Shown: positions 10,776 through 23,980 of the stretch, piece by piece
Layout: the number at the start of each line of letters is the position of its first letter
Position numbering within the stretch: the stretch's first letter is position 1
Assembly: GCF_030864355.1 (NCBI RefSeq)
Contig: NC_083396.1
Location: forward strand, 2,542,001 to 2,606,000
From: Cutaneotrichosporon cavernicola
Lineage: Eukaryota; Basidiomycota; Tremellomycetes; Trichosporonales; Trichosporonaceae
DNA length: 64,000 nt
Direction of reading: 5' to 3'
The notes under the pieces: generated by a model
What the model was told of the DNA's origin: nothing
What the model saw: the letters and a program-made list of their open reading frames with translations, nothing else
The model's database searches: none
Made by a program: the position numbers and the translations under genes

Positions 10776-11895
10776 ATGCAAACACACCGCATACCCGACA
10801 TGGGTACTGTCTGGGGCCAGTTTGAGATACTGGCTCACCGAGTTCTCAAGCCGTACCGCAAGCTGAACAAGAAGAGCAAGGTAAGTTGCCAAGGGTACTA
10901 CTACACAGCAGGTTCTGACCCTAGGCAACATTATGGTGCGCATTAAAACGCTCCGTGCTGCGCGTGCTGATGACAGGACGGTGCTATTGATCAACGGCCT
11001 GATTATCGCGGCCATCATCATTATTACGCCTAAGCGCATCGGGCACTGGTTCAACAACCTGGCGGCCCAGTTGAAGGATATGGGATTTCTGGGCATGGTC
11101 TTAATCACCCTCGGTGTCGGTGAGTAACCGGGCGCAATGGTGCTGAACGGCTCAGTCGCGTCGTCCCACCCGCCAATGTTCGGCTTCTCCGCGTGCATGA
11201 CCATGATAGGGTTCGCATATGGCCTGTGGTTCGGCATCTTCCTCGGGAGCATTGCGTCGCTACTCGGCGCGGCGGTTGCCTGGTTCTCAATTCGCGTAGG
11301 TAACGGCAGTTGACTTGACCTAACAGGCAGCACTTCTTCCTGGACTGGATGCGCAAGTTCGGTGCAAGTAAGAGTAAGCAATGGGAAGCATTCGGCTGCG
11401 TCATGAGGGACAAGGGCCTGCCACTCGTCATCATGATCAGATGGTGCCCGCTCCCTTGGGCGATTGGTAATGGCCTCTTCGCTGTGAGTCAGCGAGATGG
11501 GCAAGACGAAAGCGTGCGCGCGCTGACAGCAGTCCATTGATAGCGTCGAGCTCAGCCACTTCATGATCGCCAACCTCGCGTTCATCCCCCGTCTCGCCAT
11601 TCCTGTGTTCATTGGATCTAGGCTCAACTCGCTCAGCGACGACAAGGACGACAAGCCAGACCCGCTGCGTCTCTGGCTCAACCTTGGATCAATTGCACTT
11701 TCCATCGTAATCTCCATCGGGACAGGTACTCTCATCTACCGCCTTACCCTAAGCGAGATGCGCCGCATTGAACACGTTGGCCACCCAGACGAGGGCGAGC
11801 TTGCAGCGGAAGCGTTCGAAAGTACGGCCCTTTTGGGGGACTTCAGCGATGATGAGGTAGCCGAGGAGCTCGTCCCAAGTCCGCAGCAGGTATAG
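10776..11895 (+). CDS. TVP38: Tvp38/TMEM64 family Golgi membrane protein
   Basis: Six exons (10776-10880, 10925-10935, 10977-11119, 11156-11295, 11331-11483, 11533-11895) give 304 residues. Several hydrophobic helices are visible: the first in INGLIIAAIIIITP, then GFLGMVLITLGV, FGIFLGSIASLLGAAVAW and IALSIVISIGTGTLI. The core reads SHPPMFGF...GFAYGLWFGIFLGSIASLLG, then RWCPLPWAIGNGLFA, the pattern of the DedA/SNARE-associated (VTT) domain. In yeast Tvp38 is a late-Golgi vesicle protein; relatives act as lipid scramblases. Exon 2 is only 11 nt (GCAACATTATG). Without that exon, or with the second intron retained, the frame or the family alignment fails. The C-terminal tail is acidic and soluble. 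The start is the first in-frame ATG; a second lies 24 bases downstream. Confidence 0.85.
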
Positions 11896-12054
11896 GCTAC
11901 AAGCGCCATCTCCTCCCAGACAACCCCAAGTATAGACATCAATAGACGGATGGACAGATGTACACTGTATCCCCAGCAATCACAACCCCAAAAAACGTAC
12001 AAGCACAGGCAATTTATGCGAATGTATGTATCGCTCTACGTCTGCTGCAAAGCC

Positions 12055-13204
12055 CTACGAGTACCAGTTGAGGAAGAGGAGCGAGAATGTAGCGCCGATG
12101 AGGAAGACGAGGAGCATGAAACGCGCCTCCCCGCTCCTCTCTTTGGCTCTCTTGAGCTGCTTGTTCGCCTTGCCCATCTCCGAGACGCTACCAACAGCCT
12201 CGTCGTACAGCCGGTCGATGATCTCGGTCTGCTGGACGAGATGGCGCACGAGCTCAGTCTGCATGGCGCTGATCTCGAGCAGGCTCTTCTCGGCCGCGAG
12301 GACCGACGACAATTGACTCTCCATATGTTCGAGAAGCGCGTTGTTCTCCGACTCAAACTGCTGCAGCTGGTGGGCCGACAGCTGTTCTTCGATCGCGGGC
12401 TCGTCCGCAGGCGTAATGTTGAGCGCAGCCGCGGGCACGGGCATGGGCCCGTTCGAGCGCTCGGCAGCGACTTGGAGCTGGGCTGCCTCACGCGTTGCCC
12501 CGCCTCCAAGCGTGCGGTTACGTTCGTCCCTCCTCTTCGCACGCTCTTCCTGCATGTTGGTCTGTGTCGCCGACAGCTTGGCCAGCATGTCGTTCAACGT
12601 CCAGATGATGGTGCCACGGTGCGCCGCGATCAGAGGCTCAGCGTCCTCTTCCTTTGGTGGTGCGAGTGAGGGCAACCAGTTGAAGATTGCTGGTGGTGGC
12701 GGCGCGACCTTGTCCTTGCGTGCTGCCGTTAGCGAGGGAGGTTAACACTCTCACCCTTCTCGTCTACTTCTAGCGTCGTGACCCGATCCCGACATCGCCG
12801 CAGGATCATCTTGGCCCGCACCTCGATCTCGTCGCGCTCCCGCTCGGATAAGTACTTGGTCCCTTCAAAGCGGTGCAACTCGTCTTCGTCTCCGTTGGCA
12901 GCCGAGGTCCGTCCCCGCCGTGAGAGTGGTGGAGGTTCCGTCGTAGACAGGTATGGCTTCCGAACCGCCTTTAGCAAGCGACCCAGATCAGAAAGATGGC
13001 CGTACTGGAGTCAGATTGAAACTCCTGCCAGCTCACAATCTGGTAAGCCTCCTTGAGGAAGCCGTCATCTTCTGCCGCTTGCTGTTGTCTGTGTCGAGAG
13101 CTGGCGCGGCTGTGAGGACGCGACGACACAGGTGAACTGCTGGCAGACTTTGATCCTTCGGAAATAAGCTGGCGGAACGTGCCTGTTTGGTCAACGTAGA
13201 CCAT
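12055..13204 (-). CDS. UFE1: ER t-SNARE Ufe1/syntaxin-18
   Basis: Three exons (13037-13204, 12755-13004, 12055-12722) give 361 residues. The N-terminal part matches the syntaxin-18 domain: a short DQTGTFRQLI start, then LGRLLKAVRKPYL and YLSERERDEIEVRAKMILRRC. A C-terminal SNARE helix (LLEISAMQTELVRHLVQQTE) is followed by a tail anchor near residues 340-358 (LLVFLIGATFSLLFLNWY) and no lumenal domain. Syntaxin-18 homologues end in the same 'FSLLFLDWY' pattern. Ufe1 mediates fusion of retrograde Golgi-derived vesicles with the ER. Both introns are 32 nt (13005-13036 and 12723-12754). An in-frame ATG 51 bases upstream (13255) is possible, but the conserved start aligns with 13204. Convergent with TVP38. 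Confidence 0.88.
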
Positions 13205-13716
13205 AGTTGGCGCGGTGAGTGTTGGGTTGAGACGAGTGGTGACAACAAAGGTCAATCAATGCAAGGTGGTCGAAAGTCAAGTCGTCATGACCAGGTGGAG
13301 GCCATGAAGACGTGTGTCATTGATTTTCCCACGGTCGACGCTTGATTTCATGTTGACCTTTATGCGCCTCATGAATTGCCCAAATGTGTCTGGCGTTTCT
13401 GATGGCTAGGAAACTAGTTCTGCCCAGTTACCCGGACGCCACCGCCGCCTACCGAGCTGCCAGCCACACTTCTGATTTTCACGCAGCGACAAGCCAGGGT
13501 TCAATCCATGTTCCCGATAGCATATACTGTAGCATATAGTAATAATATGCAAGCTTGGTATTAAAAGCAGAATACTTTCAGAGAGCGGATGGGGATTGCC
13601 TGGAATCAAATCCCATGATAATATATAAGACTATGATTCATGGGCTGAATGTTGTAGCTGGGCATTACCAAACTGACCATACTGACCATCCTCGCGCCTG
13701 TAATGTCCTTTTGAGC

Positions 13717-13737
13717 CCTTGATCCTTGATCCTTGAG
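13717..13737 (+). repeat. CCTTGAT heptamer repeat
   Basis: Two exact copies of CCTTGAT followed by CCTTGAG. The same heptamer appears three times at 15014-15035, at the other end of the same intergenic region. Confidence 0.7.
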
Positions 13738-15013
13738 CAATATCAAAATCGGCTCTCTAGATCCCTAAATGTGCCTTTGAACCCTGAGCATAGAGACGAG
13801 CAAAGACCTGAAGTGAGAGGGATAAGATGAACCCTTGTCAGATTGCCCTCATCCCTAATTCCCTAAATACTGTAGCCCCCTTGAGCTCTTGATTTGCGAA
13901 TTCCTTGCCTATTGCCTAGGGTACTTATATACCTATACTGTATACTGTAGTAGCTTTTGGTTATGACACGCGCGGTAAAGTCCGTTACAGGTACTTATGT
14001 AGGGGTTATGGTTGGAGTCGCGGGGATTGCTTGGGGGATGGAGGGCATGCGTACAAGGATTGAATTACGGTGGCTCCGGTGGCATTTTGAACCTGCGACA
14101 CACCTGCCAAGCTGCGACACGACTCTGGACCACTTGCTCACGTGACTTGCTCACCTCGTCTATCCTGGAATCTAGTGCTCGTCCGAGACTCCAGTATAAT
14201 AGCGAGACTAGGGAGACAGAGCACAAGAGCACAGCACGAGGCCAGCGGCCCGAAAGCCCGAGAGTTCGATAGCTCATGTGTCCTAATTTCCCTGTACGTA
14301 GACTTTGAAAGCATCCCGCCGCGCCTTCCGGCGCCCCATCCATCACCTCAAACTCACACCTTGCATGCCTCGAATCCTCTTAGCCTGCACAAGCCCACAG
14401 GCACCGCCGGCCCGCTTCCCTCAACCTCCTGAGCATGCTTTAATGATGATTAGGAATGTTGTCAGACATTGTTAATCAAGCCTATTACCAAAGTGTCAAA
14501 GGAATCAAATACGTATACCATCCCATCCATTCAACCACTCGAATCCTACAGTCCCCCTCCCGACTAGGCTTACAGACTGGTCCTTCTCTTCATCCCCTTG
14601 TTCCTCACATATCCATCCCTCCCTCCCCTTCCTTGCTTTAGCCTCTGATCCTCTTGCTTCAACCTCTCTCGTCACTCCCTCACCATCTACCTTATTCTCC
14701 ACGTCCGCACCCTCTTCCTCCTCCTCCTCCTCCTCCCCCTCCCACCACTCGACTACAAGTCGCCTTCCAATCAGCCTTACAGTCACAAGCATTGTCGTTG
14801 CACCTTCCTGCTCTACCCCTCCTTTCGGAGAGTATCTCGAACGAACGCGACCCGAGACTCGACCCTACCCTTTAACACTCGACATACTTGACACGCAACA
14901 CCCTTGGCCTATTCGCCTCGGGTCATACCCAGTAGTGTAGTAGTGGGCCTAGTACTCGCCAGTACCCAGTACCCACCAAATATACCTAAACCCACGTTTC
15001 CTCGACGACACGT

Positions 15014-15035
15014 CCTTGATCCTTGATTCCTTGAT
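15014..15035 (+). repeat. CCTTGAT heptamer repeat
   Basis: Three copies of CCTTGAT, one pair separated by a single extra T, about 220 bases before the chosen start of the RasGAP gene. Confidence 0.7.
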
Positions 15036-15251
15036 CCTTCACGATAGACTACCAGTCCTGAACTGGATTCTGCTTCATCATCCTTTCATTCTCCATTCTC
15101 GTCCTCATCCTCATCCTCGTCCAACCACCCCTCCACTCGGCCTTCTCCATCCATCATCCATTTAACGCTGCCGCCATCAACCCCCCCGTATGCCCGCTTG
15201 ACAAAGTCGGCGTCCAAAGAACACGCCATCCTGTCGTCCCAATCTGCCAGG

Positions 15252-18200
15252 ATGCCGCTTCGACGGACCTCGGGCCACAATTTCAGCTCGACAACCAGCC
15301 GCATCCGTTCTTCAGACATACAACACACCGACAATCCATCACTGCATGATGCCTCAAACCTCAGCAGCGGTTACTCTCGTCCAGAGTCGCTCGTCGGCGA
15401 GCAGAAGGTCGTCACATCAATAGTATCGCGTCTCGTCAACAAGGTGAGTCTTCGGTCGCGCAGTCGTTACGTTCTCTCAATCACGTACGACGTTTGACGC
15501 GTCTTTCGGCTAGTGCTGACGCGTCCCAGTTGCCATGCAACTCTGGCATCAAGTTGGCGATGATGGAGATAGATGAAGGCGTCAAGACGACTGTTGAGAG
15601 TCTCCTCCAGATCTCAAGAATCCGGTTACCGCTTGTCGTGCATGCCCTTGCGAGCTCGCTGGAGACTCTGTCCAAGGTAAGGTGGCGTCGCGCAACCAGA
15701 CACTGATCCGCTCCAGTACTCGGGAACAGGCGCCCTTGTCGATGCCCCTCTCGACACCATCCACTCCCAACTATATCTTCTCCAAATCCTTGTCCAATGC
15801 CTCTCAGAGTCCTGGAACCTAAACGCGAACGCAGCCAACCCCCCACACTCCGAGCTGCCCGCATGCTGGCCCGACCCACCACCACTGGATGACCACTTGG
15901 CGCGTCACCTGCTTGGCGTACTCGTCATCTACATCCGGATGCTCTCCCAAGAGAGCTCACATAGCAGCTCAGCAGGAGCGCTGCCTCAGCTGTCCAACCG
16001 CGATGGCAAGTCCCCGAGCACCACTTCTGTTGCTGCCTGGGGCGCTCAGATCAACACGCCCGGCGCGAGCTCATTTTCTCTGGGAGCCAACTTCATCCAG
16101 GGTCACTCGTATCCGTCCGCGCCGACGGCACGACCGCCAGGCATACCTGAGCACGCCAAGTTGCTGGCACCCACTGCGTCGTCCCACGCGTCGGCGATCA
16201 CCCAGTTGACAAAGAGGACCGCCCGAGTCATCTTCTACCTCTCCGCGTCCAATTGGCCTCTGGTCTTGTCACGCATCAAGGCGCGGGTGGCTCACTTGAC
16301 GACGACGCTGGAGGAGAACCCCGAACTCTTCGAGCTGCGGTTCCTCGAGTGGGCCAATGTTGACGCTACACGTCTGGCTCAGGCATTGCAAGAGATCTCG
16401 ACGCCGTTTCTGCACGTTAAGCGGCCAGCCCAGACGGCGCTTGCCTCCGCACTCCGCAAGGCGATATGGAACTGGATCGACGTCTATCCCGCCGAATACC
16501 AAGCCCTCATCGAAGGCACACGGAAGCTGGACGGCAATCCAGACGTACTCTTCGACGTTCTCCTCTCCATGTCGGATTCGTCCTCCACCAACAAGCGCGC
16601 CAAGGTTTTCTACCCGCTTATGGCGATGCTCCTCGTCCTGTCGCCAGATTCGTTGAAGCGGTTGGCAATGGGCGACGTCTCCCGAGGAGGGTCAGCTTTC
16701 GCCAAGAAGCATAGCTTCCTGGATAGCTTGCGCAAGGGCCTCTCCCAAAGCAAGTCATTCGAGGCTTGCGCCGTCTGCTACGTTGACCTCGTCCGCGCGG
16801 CCATGTGCTGCAGTCCGCGATTGGAGACGTCTGGTATTCGCACCCTCGCGCCAGACCTGCAGAATGACTTGAAGGTAAGCGTGGTGCGACGTCCATGGCT
16901 GACAACAGAATGCACTCTTCTACTCGTCCCTGGCCACCGAGATCACCGACATCAACATTATTGTTGACGGCCTTGTGGCGTTGTACCGCTTCAACCCAAC
17001 CGTGACTACTCAGGTGATCTTCCCGAAGCTCTGGACCGACAACTCAGACAACAGCAAGATCATAGGTCTCCGCGCTTGCACTGCGCTGGTGATGGAAGGC
17101 CAGCGCTTGCCTTGGCATCCTGCGCTCAGCTCTCTGCGCCAGGAAGTCGCGCGCGCCATCCGAGGCATGCTACGGTCCACTGCTCCTAGCGTCATCAACC
17201 ACGGCATCAACCGCCGCGGGCGGAGTAGCATCGACCTTCCATCAACACAGACAGATGTCACTTGGGAGATCCTCAACCTAATGGCTCTGGACCCATCATT
17301 CGCGTACGAAGGTCTTGGCGACTCGCAGGACACGCTCGGCAACCTATTGGGTGGTATCTCCTCACTCACGGCCGTGTCCTGTCCGATGACGATCCGCGCA
17401 CAGGCAGCGAAGACCAACCTCGTTCTTCTGGATCGACTCGTCGAGCAGTGCCAGAGCGACCCTTCCAGAGCAAACCAGGCCAGCCAGTCGGCTCTCTTCA
17501 TCTGGCAGATCCTCATCGACTCGAGCCGGCGCTTCCTCGTCGATTTCCAGCTCGGCGACATTGACGACATGGCCATGATGTGCGGCGCATTCCGTTCGAC
17601 TGTTCATTCCATGTTGAACGTCGTCACCTCGCTCCCAGAGCTCGCCAAAGCACCAGCAGCGCGACCGGCCGTACTTGTTGCCAAGGTCGCGACCGTTACA
17701 AGCTTGACAGGCCCCGACGTTGAACAGACCAACATGGCGTCACCCGCGCTCATGGCTCTAAGCAAACTGATGCTCATTGTTCGGTCATCGGTCAGCAACA
17801 GCCAGGCCCAGATGGACGAGATATCTAGCCATGGCAATATGCTCGCTCAGCTAGGCAGCCTGCCCCCGGCCACAGGTCGCAATCAGCAACAGCGTGCTAT
17901 CCGCCGCATCATGAAGACGCATGTCCGATCCTCCACCTTACTTGGCGGGGTCTGGATCGGCCTCGCCGCTCGCCTGCGCATTCTCACAAACAAGATCCAC
18001 TCTGCTGAGTCGGATGCGCCTGAGAAGGACTACAGTCGGCGCCGTAACATGGCTGCGGACATCGAAGGCCTCACCGAGGACGAGTCCAAGGAGTGGCAGA
18101 ACCTCGTCTCGTTCCTGTGCGCCACCAGTGGCGTCTGCACTCCCGACATGGCCTCCATTCCCAACGTCTCGGAAGTGGTGGGCAAGGGCGTCCTGCCGCG

Positions 18201-21200
18201 CGTGTACGATGATGCTACCGACCTCGCTACTCAGGTCGAGAGCTTCCTACGCGAGTGCGTCGATTTCCTCGTCAGCAACTCGATTTACGTCCGCGAATCT
18301 ATCAAGGATGCTCTCGGGAACGAGCTTCCCCTCAGTCTCTGTCGTGTCCTGGTTGTGCAGATGACCAAGTTGCTATCTCACTCGACTGGGCCCACGGGGG
18401 TGGCGACGTCGGAAGCGTTCACGACATTCGTCGATCAGGTTATCGCTGTGATCCGCCTGTGGGTGGAGCGCGTCAACCCGGACGAGAGTAGCGGCGTGCA
18501 AGTGGATCTTGGAGAGTTGCTCTACCTCATCGCCCAGTACACGCATCGCTTAGGCCGCGAGGACGCTTCACAGCGCATCAAGATCAAGTTTTGCCAGCTT
18601 TTCGAGGCTGTCCTTGGCAAGCCTGAGTTTGTGGTCCTCTGCAACGCAACCAAACTCCGCAACGCAGTGCTCGAGTGGATGTGTGAATGGTCAATCGAGA
18701 CCCTCCGGGACGAGTTCCATATCGGCATCCAGGACAAGGTGCAACGTGACCTTGACATCTCGTGTCTCCGCGCCATGATCCCCATCACCGACGGCCTTGT
18801 CATCCGCTCAGCTGGAGACGACTCGGAGGACTCCCAAAACGTTGCCAAGGCACGCCTCTTCTACCGCTATTATGTGTTGCTCGTACGCGTGCTCGAGAGA
18901 TCCAACAGCCTCGAGTCTGAGTCATCGCATGTGGCTAGATCAGTGTCCAACATGAGTACTAAGGCTGGCGGCGGGGAGAGCTATCCAGCACTCGCGATTC
19001 TGGTTCTTTCCAACCTCCTCTCCGCCAATGTCGACGTTGGTCTCAAGCACTGTCTATCGCTGGCCTACCACGAGGACTCGACTATTCGCACGGCGTTCAT
19101 GCAGCTTGTCTCGAACATCTTGCAGCAGGGCACACGCTTCGGTGGCCTCGCTGTCAAGAACGCAGCCGCTCCCAAGGTCTACTTCGACGCTCTTGCGTCG
19201 CCCAACCTTGCTCTCGCTGTCGCCATTTGCGAGGCGTGTTCACCAAACGAGCTCGACGAGATCTCATCCCTCCTGTTTCGTGTCTTCGAGTCCAAGGGAA
19301 ACCTTCTCAACCTTATGAAGGTCCTCATTGAGCGCGACGTCGCTCTCACAAGTCACGAGTCCGAGCTGTTCCGCGCCAACTCGATCATGACGCGTCTCAT
19401 CACCACATTTGCCAGGACGTATGGCTACAACTATGTCCGTAGCTGCCTCTCGCCCCTGGTTTTGTCGATGGGCGAGAAACCCGCAGAGTGCTCGTTTGAG
19501 CTAGACCCGGCAAAAGGCGGTGCCGTTGAGGACATCGACCGCAATGCCGAGCACCTCCGGCTCATGTGCCAGGCACTCCTCGACATCATCTACAACTCGA
19601 TCCCCAACCTCCCAGTCCTCTTCCGTGCCTTGTGCCATCACATCTGGGAGGTTGTCGAGGACCGTTTCCCGGACTCAAGGCATTCCGCCATTGGCTCGTT
19701 CATTTTCCTGCGGTTCTTCTGCCCGTCAATTGTTTCACCAGAGAGCATCGACCTCGATATCCCGGCGGAGAGACGCGACACGCGCCGCGCCCTCGTCCTG
19801 ATAACAAAGGTTATCCAGAACCTGGCCAACAACGTTCTGTTCGGGAGCAAGGAGGTGCACATGAAGCTCCTCAACCAGTTCCTGTCGGACAACATCCGCC
19901 AGGTGACGAAGTTCCTGTCTGATGTCGCTCAGAGGCCACGCAGCTGGGAGGTGGCAGCCGCGACCAAGCTGTTCCAGGAGGAGACGGAGCGCTCAATCGA
20001 CGTCGAGGCCGACAATGCTATCATCCAGAAGTTCATCTACAAGCACTTCTCTCGTCTCGAGACCTTGCTCGAAGGTATGCCCACGTCCTACCGGACACGC
20101 CAGGGAACATCATCGCGCTCAGTGCGGCTCGACCTCGACGGCAAGGGTGCCCTCGCCAACCTCCGCCGGATCATGGACGAGACTGGGCCGTTGCCTGATC
20201 CGGTGCGGCTCAGCGTTAGCGCTCGTTCCCAGGTCTATGACGACTTCATGCGCCACAACGCGGGCCGCAACACCGACAGCGCAGCCTCCGCGTTCTATGA
20301 GGGGCAGCCCAGCCAGGCCGGAAGGCGAATCTTCTACCTCATCCTGGCGCATGTCGCGCTTGTCGACTACGACCTGCTCGCGTACCGGATCTTCTCGCTC
20401 ATGGACAACGTGACCGACTACTTCGACGTCATCGTCGACATGACCGACTTCTCTCCTCAGAGCGAGATCCCCATACCATGGCTGAGGCGATCCTTGCAGA
20501 TGTGTCCACCGCGGATCATGCCGTTAATCCACACCCTGGTGTTGTACAACCCCAACTCGTACGTCAAGAAACGCTTCCGTCAACTGCTCGCCGAGTTCCA
20601 GCCATACGCACCGACGATGAAGAACGTCATCGCGGCGAGCTCGCCCGCGGAGATCCACGACCTCATCCCCGCCTTCAACGGCTACGAACTGCCGGAGCGG
20701 ACCAAGGTCCTGGCATATAATGCTGAGAACGTCTTCACGAGCCTGCAGTGTGTCTCGGACCATGAGCAGCTAGTTCCTGTTGTCGTCAAGCTGTCGACGG
20801 AGAGCATCCAGGTGGCGTCGGTGAGTACATTCATGCATCGCGCCCGCTGACTCGCAGTGGAGGAAACAGGACCTCACTCCGTCGGTCAAGTCGTACATCA
20901 TCGACGTAATCGACCTGGCAGACGTCAACGAGATTACGATGGGTAGACAGAACACCGACCAGTTAACACTCAAGTACTCGCATAACAAGACTGTCACGTT
21001 CACATCCCAGAGCGGTGAGTGTACTCGTAGTCCAAGGGTTGCTGACCTGTAAGTGGAGCGTAACGAGCTCGCCCAGATCATCCGCGCCGCGGTCAGCCGG
21101 TTCAGGACAACGCCGTCTGACGATCGCATCCTGCGTCCAACCGACGTGCCCGGAACACTGCTCAACGTCGCGTTCCTCAACCTGTCGTCGAGCGACGAGA

Positions 21201-23536
21201 CCCTTCGTCTCGGGGCTTACAATCTCGTCCACGAGCTGTGCCAGTTCTTCAAGTACGACCTTGCGTCACAAGTCCTCAAGGTATCAACAGGCCTCACTAT
21301 ACCGAGTAACTCGCTGTCGTTTGTTTACAAGCTTAGCAAGGCGCTGGCCACGACTGCTCCCAATCTCACCCTCGAGTTCCTGAAGGAGTGGACCGTCGGC
21401 TTTGCGAAGGCCGACACGCCCCAGAAGGCCGCCTGTCTGCACTACGTCGGGCCCTGGCTCAAGAACCTCGAGCTGTTCGCCAAGCCATCACGTGACGACG
21501 GGGTCGAGAACGCCAAACAGGTTGCCGACGTCGTTAGAAGCCTCATCGCCCTAACTGTCGCCGAGCGGAAGCGGCTCCATCTCTCTATCCAGGAGCACGT
21601 GTGGAGGGTGCTCGCCTCCTCACACGAAGCGCTCATCGACCTCATTGTCCGGGAACTGCTGCACCTCGCTGTTAACGCTGGTCCGGGATCCGAGAAGGCC
21701 GAGGGCGCGGCCGACATTCTCGTCTCGCTCAGTTCAACAGCTGTCCGTGGCAAGGTCGTCGCGCGCCTCCGCAAGAGCATCGGACAGACGTGTGTCAAGC
21801 CAACTAACATCCTCAGCGACAGCCCGTCATGGAACGAGATCTGCACGCTTGCGCGGATCAACCTCGCCCTCGCGTTCAGCCCACCAAACGCCCTCGACAC
21901 GCAACTGTTCTTGCCGGACCTCTTCCACACCATCGTTCTCATCTCGGGCATCGGACCGGTCATGATGCGCCAAATTGTGTATGGCCTGGTAATCAACATC
22001 CTCCAGTCGTTGGCCACGATTGCGGCCGCTGGGGATATGGACGCGACCACGCTCCAACACCTTCTCCAGCAGGCCCAGCAACCCGAGATGATCCACGCGT
22101 TTGGCTTGGTGCAGAACCAGGGAAGTCTTGAACTTGCCGGCGCCACACATTGGGACCCAACCGGCCTATCTCACCTCGACTCGCTCAACAAGGTGACTAA
22201 CTTCCTCGGTGACGTCCTCACTGCGGGTGCTCCCTCGATGGACTGCGCCAACGCCTGGCGTGCGCGCTGGATGGGTCTTGTCGCTGCGACCTGCTTCCAG
22301 CACAACCCTGCGACGCAGCCCCAAGCATTCATCGCGCTCGGGTACCTCGCGCAGGACGACGTGGACGACGACGTGGTCTACCAGATTGTCGTGGCCCTCA
22401 GTGGTGCCTTTGGCTCGTTCCATGAGGACGACACTGTGCCAGTAGTCAGCATGCTCCGCTGCTTAGCACGGGTCATGGGTGGGTTACACTCCGACAGCAA
22501 GTACGCCAACGTCCTCTTCTGGATCGCTGTCTCTGTCTTGCAGCTGTCGTACATCCCGCTGTTCGGTCCGGCGCTCGAGCTGCTGCTCACGACCATCCGT
22601 CATTTGCGCTCAACCCAGTCCTCCAAGAACATCTTTGGGGTGCTCATGGAGGCACGCGCAGCCACGGGCGAGCAGGCTAACAAGCTTGACCAGATGTGCG
22701 GTGTCAACTTTGACACGGACCCGTACTACTCGCTGGTAGCGATCATCAACAAGGGCGTGCGCCACCCCAACACACGGGCCCTTACGATCGAGACGCTCAC
22801 CGAGCTCCTCCGCCTATCATGCGCCGAGGAGACGATCGAGGACCGTGACCGACTCCTACAGGGGCGGAGCGTGCCGTTCTTCACGGCACTGCTACCGCTA
22901 TCGGCCAGCAGCCCGGCGTCCGTACGGGAGCTCCTCCAGGTCGCCAATGTCGTGTTAGAGAACGACAGAATGCCAGACATTGCCAACCTCGGCGTCTACG
23001 ACCTGCTATCGTTGCTGGACAACTCAAAGGTGCTCCTGTTCGTCACTCTCATTGTCACGATCCTCACCAACGTGAGCAGTGACGCAGAGAAGTTAGTGCT
23101 CTACCGTCTTCTGGCAGACGCCAGCATGGACGCACCAGACGTGGTCGCGACAGCCTACGACACACTCATCCCGCGCATGACGGGCGTGCTCACCACGACG
23201 ACGTCGACGGCAATCCTGCAAAATGTCACCCTAATCTTTGAGCGCGCCATGGCCGATGCCACATACACGTTCCCAACTGGCCAGGCAACCGACAGCAGTT
23301 CGTCGGTGCACAAGAAGAACTACTCGGCCAGCGTGAGCTCTGGCCAAACGAACATTCCCGTCCGCCCGCGTGACCAGGTCCTTGAGGACCTCGGCATGAA
23401 GGGCCTGACCGACATGAGCTTTACAGGCGTCAAGCTCGACCGGTACGTCTCCCTTGAAGGATCACCTGACGCCAGCCTTTCAAACATGTCAAAGTACATT
23501 GCGGCACTTATCGACGCCTTCTCACAGTCGATCTAA
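15252..23536 (+). CDS. IRA1: Neurofibromin/IRA-type Ras GTPase-activating protein
   Basis: Six exons (15252-15443, 15530-15676, 15717-16874, 16909-20820, 20858-21014, 21054-23536) give 2682 residues. The central RasGAP domain contains LFRANSIMTRLITTFA, with the likely arginine finger at R1321, and the signature FLRFFCPSIVSPE (FLRF at about 1432-1435). A Sec14/CRAL-TRIO-like segment (RRIFYLILAHVALVDYDLLAYRIFSLMD) follows at about 1635-1730, then a PH-like part across the short exon 5. This order (long helical N-terminus, GAP, Sec14-PH, long C-terminus) is that of neurofibromin and yeast Ira1/Ira2. It switches Ras off and so lowers cAMP/PKA signalling. The N-terminus has the conserved KVVTSIVSRLVNKLPCNSG. 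The first ATG in frame is at 15252. Neither a second short upstream exon nor a longer leader can be excluded. Confidence 0.95.
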
Positions 23537-23980
23537 CGTATTCTATGATCTAGCATGTGCTACCCAGTTACCCCGTCTTACTGTACCCGTAGTAGGACTC
23601 ACGCGTTATAATTAGCTCTGCAGACCATGCTTGGTGGGTGGACGAAGTTGGACCATATGCAGGGCGAGTCTTGGGGAGAGTTAGTTAAGCATGTACTACT
23701 TGATATGTCATTCTATGCCCGTTGCCAGAGCCTACTTGGTCTCGTCCTGTCTGCTATCTCCAGTGCTCGTCTATGAAATTGACAACCCCCATGCTGATAT
23801 TGATGATGTACGGAATGGAATGAGCGTGGTCCAGTTCCTGAGACACATGGCCACCCAGGGGGATCTTCAGTCTGTTGACACACCTTTGTGCAGTGTTACC
23901 TACACCCGCACACACGCCAAGCGCAGGGTTCATGAGCGTGTCGTCTATCGAATGCAATGTACAACATCCCCGCCTCGTCT
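23537..23980. other. Intergenic, convergent IRA/MOB2 3' ends
   Basis: 444 bases between two convergent stops. No gene, RNA or repeat was recognised. Confidence 0.6.

Larger units (their letters stand above)
13205..15251. other. 2-kb gene-free region between UFE1 and IRA
   Basis: 2047 bases with no coding frame resembling a protein. It is more AT-rich than its surroundings up to about 14.0 kb. TACTGTAG occurs at 13525, 13868 and 13943. CCTTGAT repeats occur at 13717-13737 and again at 15014-15035. A pyrimidine stretch with (CCT) repeats lies near 14706-14740. The right-hand part is probably the promoter and leader of the RasGAP gene. Confidence 0.6.

Noticed and set aside
10629..11735. 368-codon minus-strand frame over TVP38
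   Set aside because: It crosses five TVP38 introns and exons without regard to them, while the plus-strand spliced product is a clear Tvp38 protein.
13490..13520. GGTTCAATCC, resembling a tRNA B box
   Set aside because: No A box or cloverleaf could be built around it.
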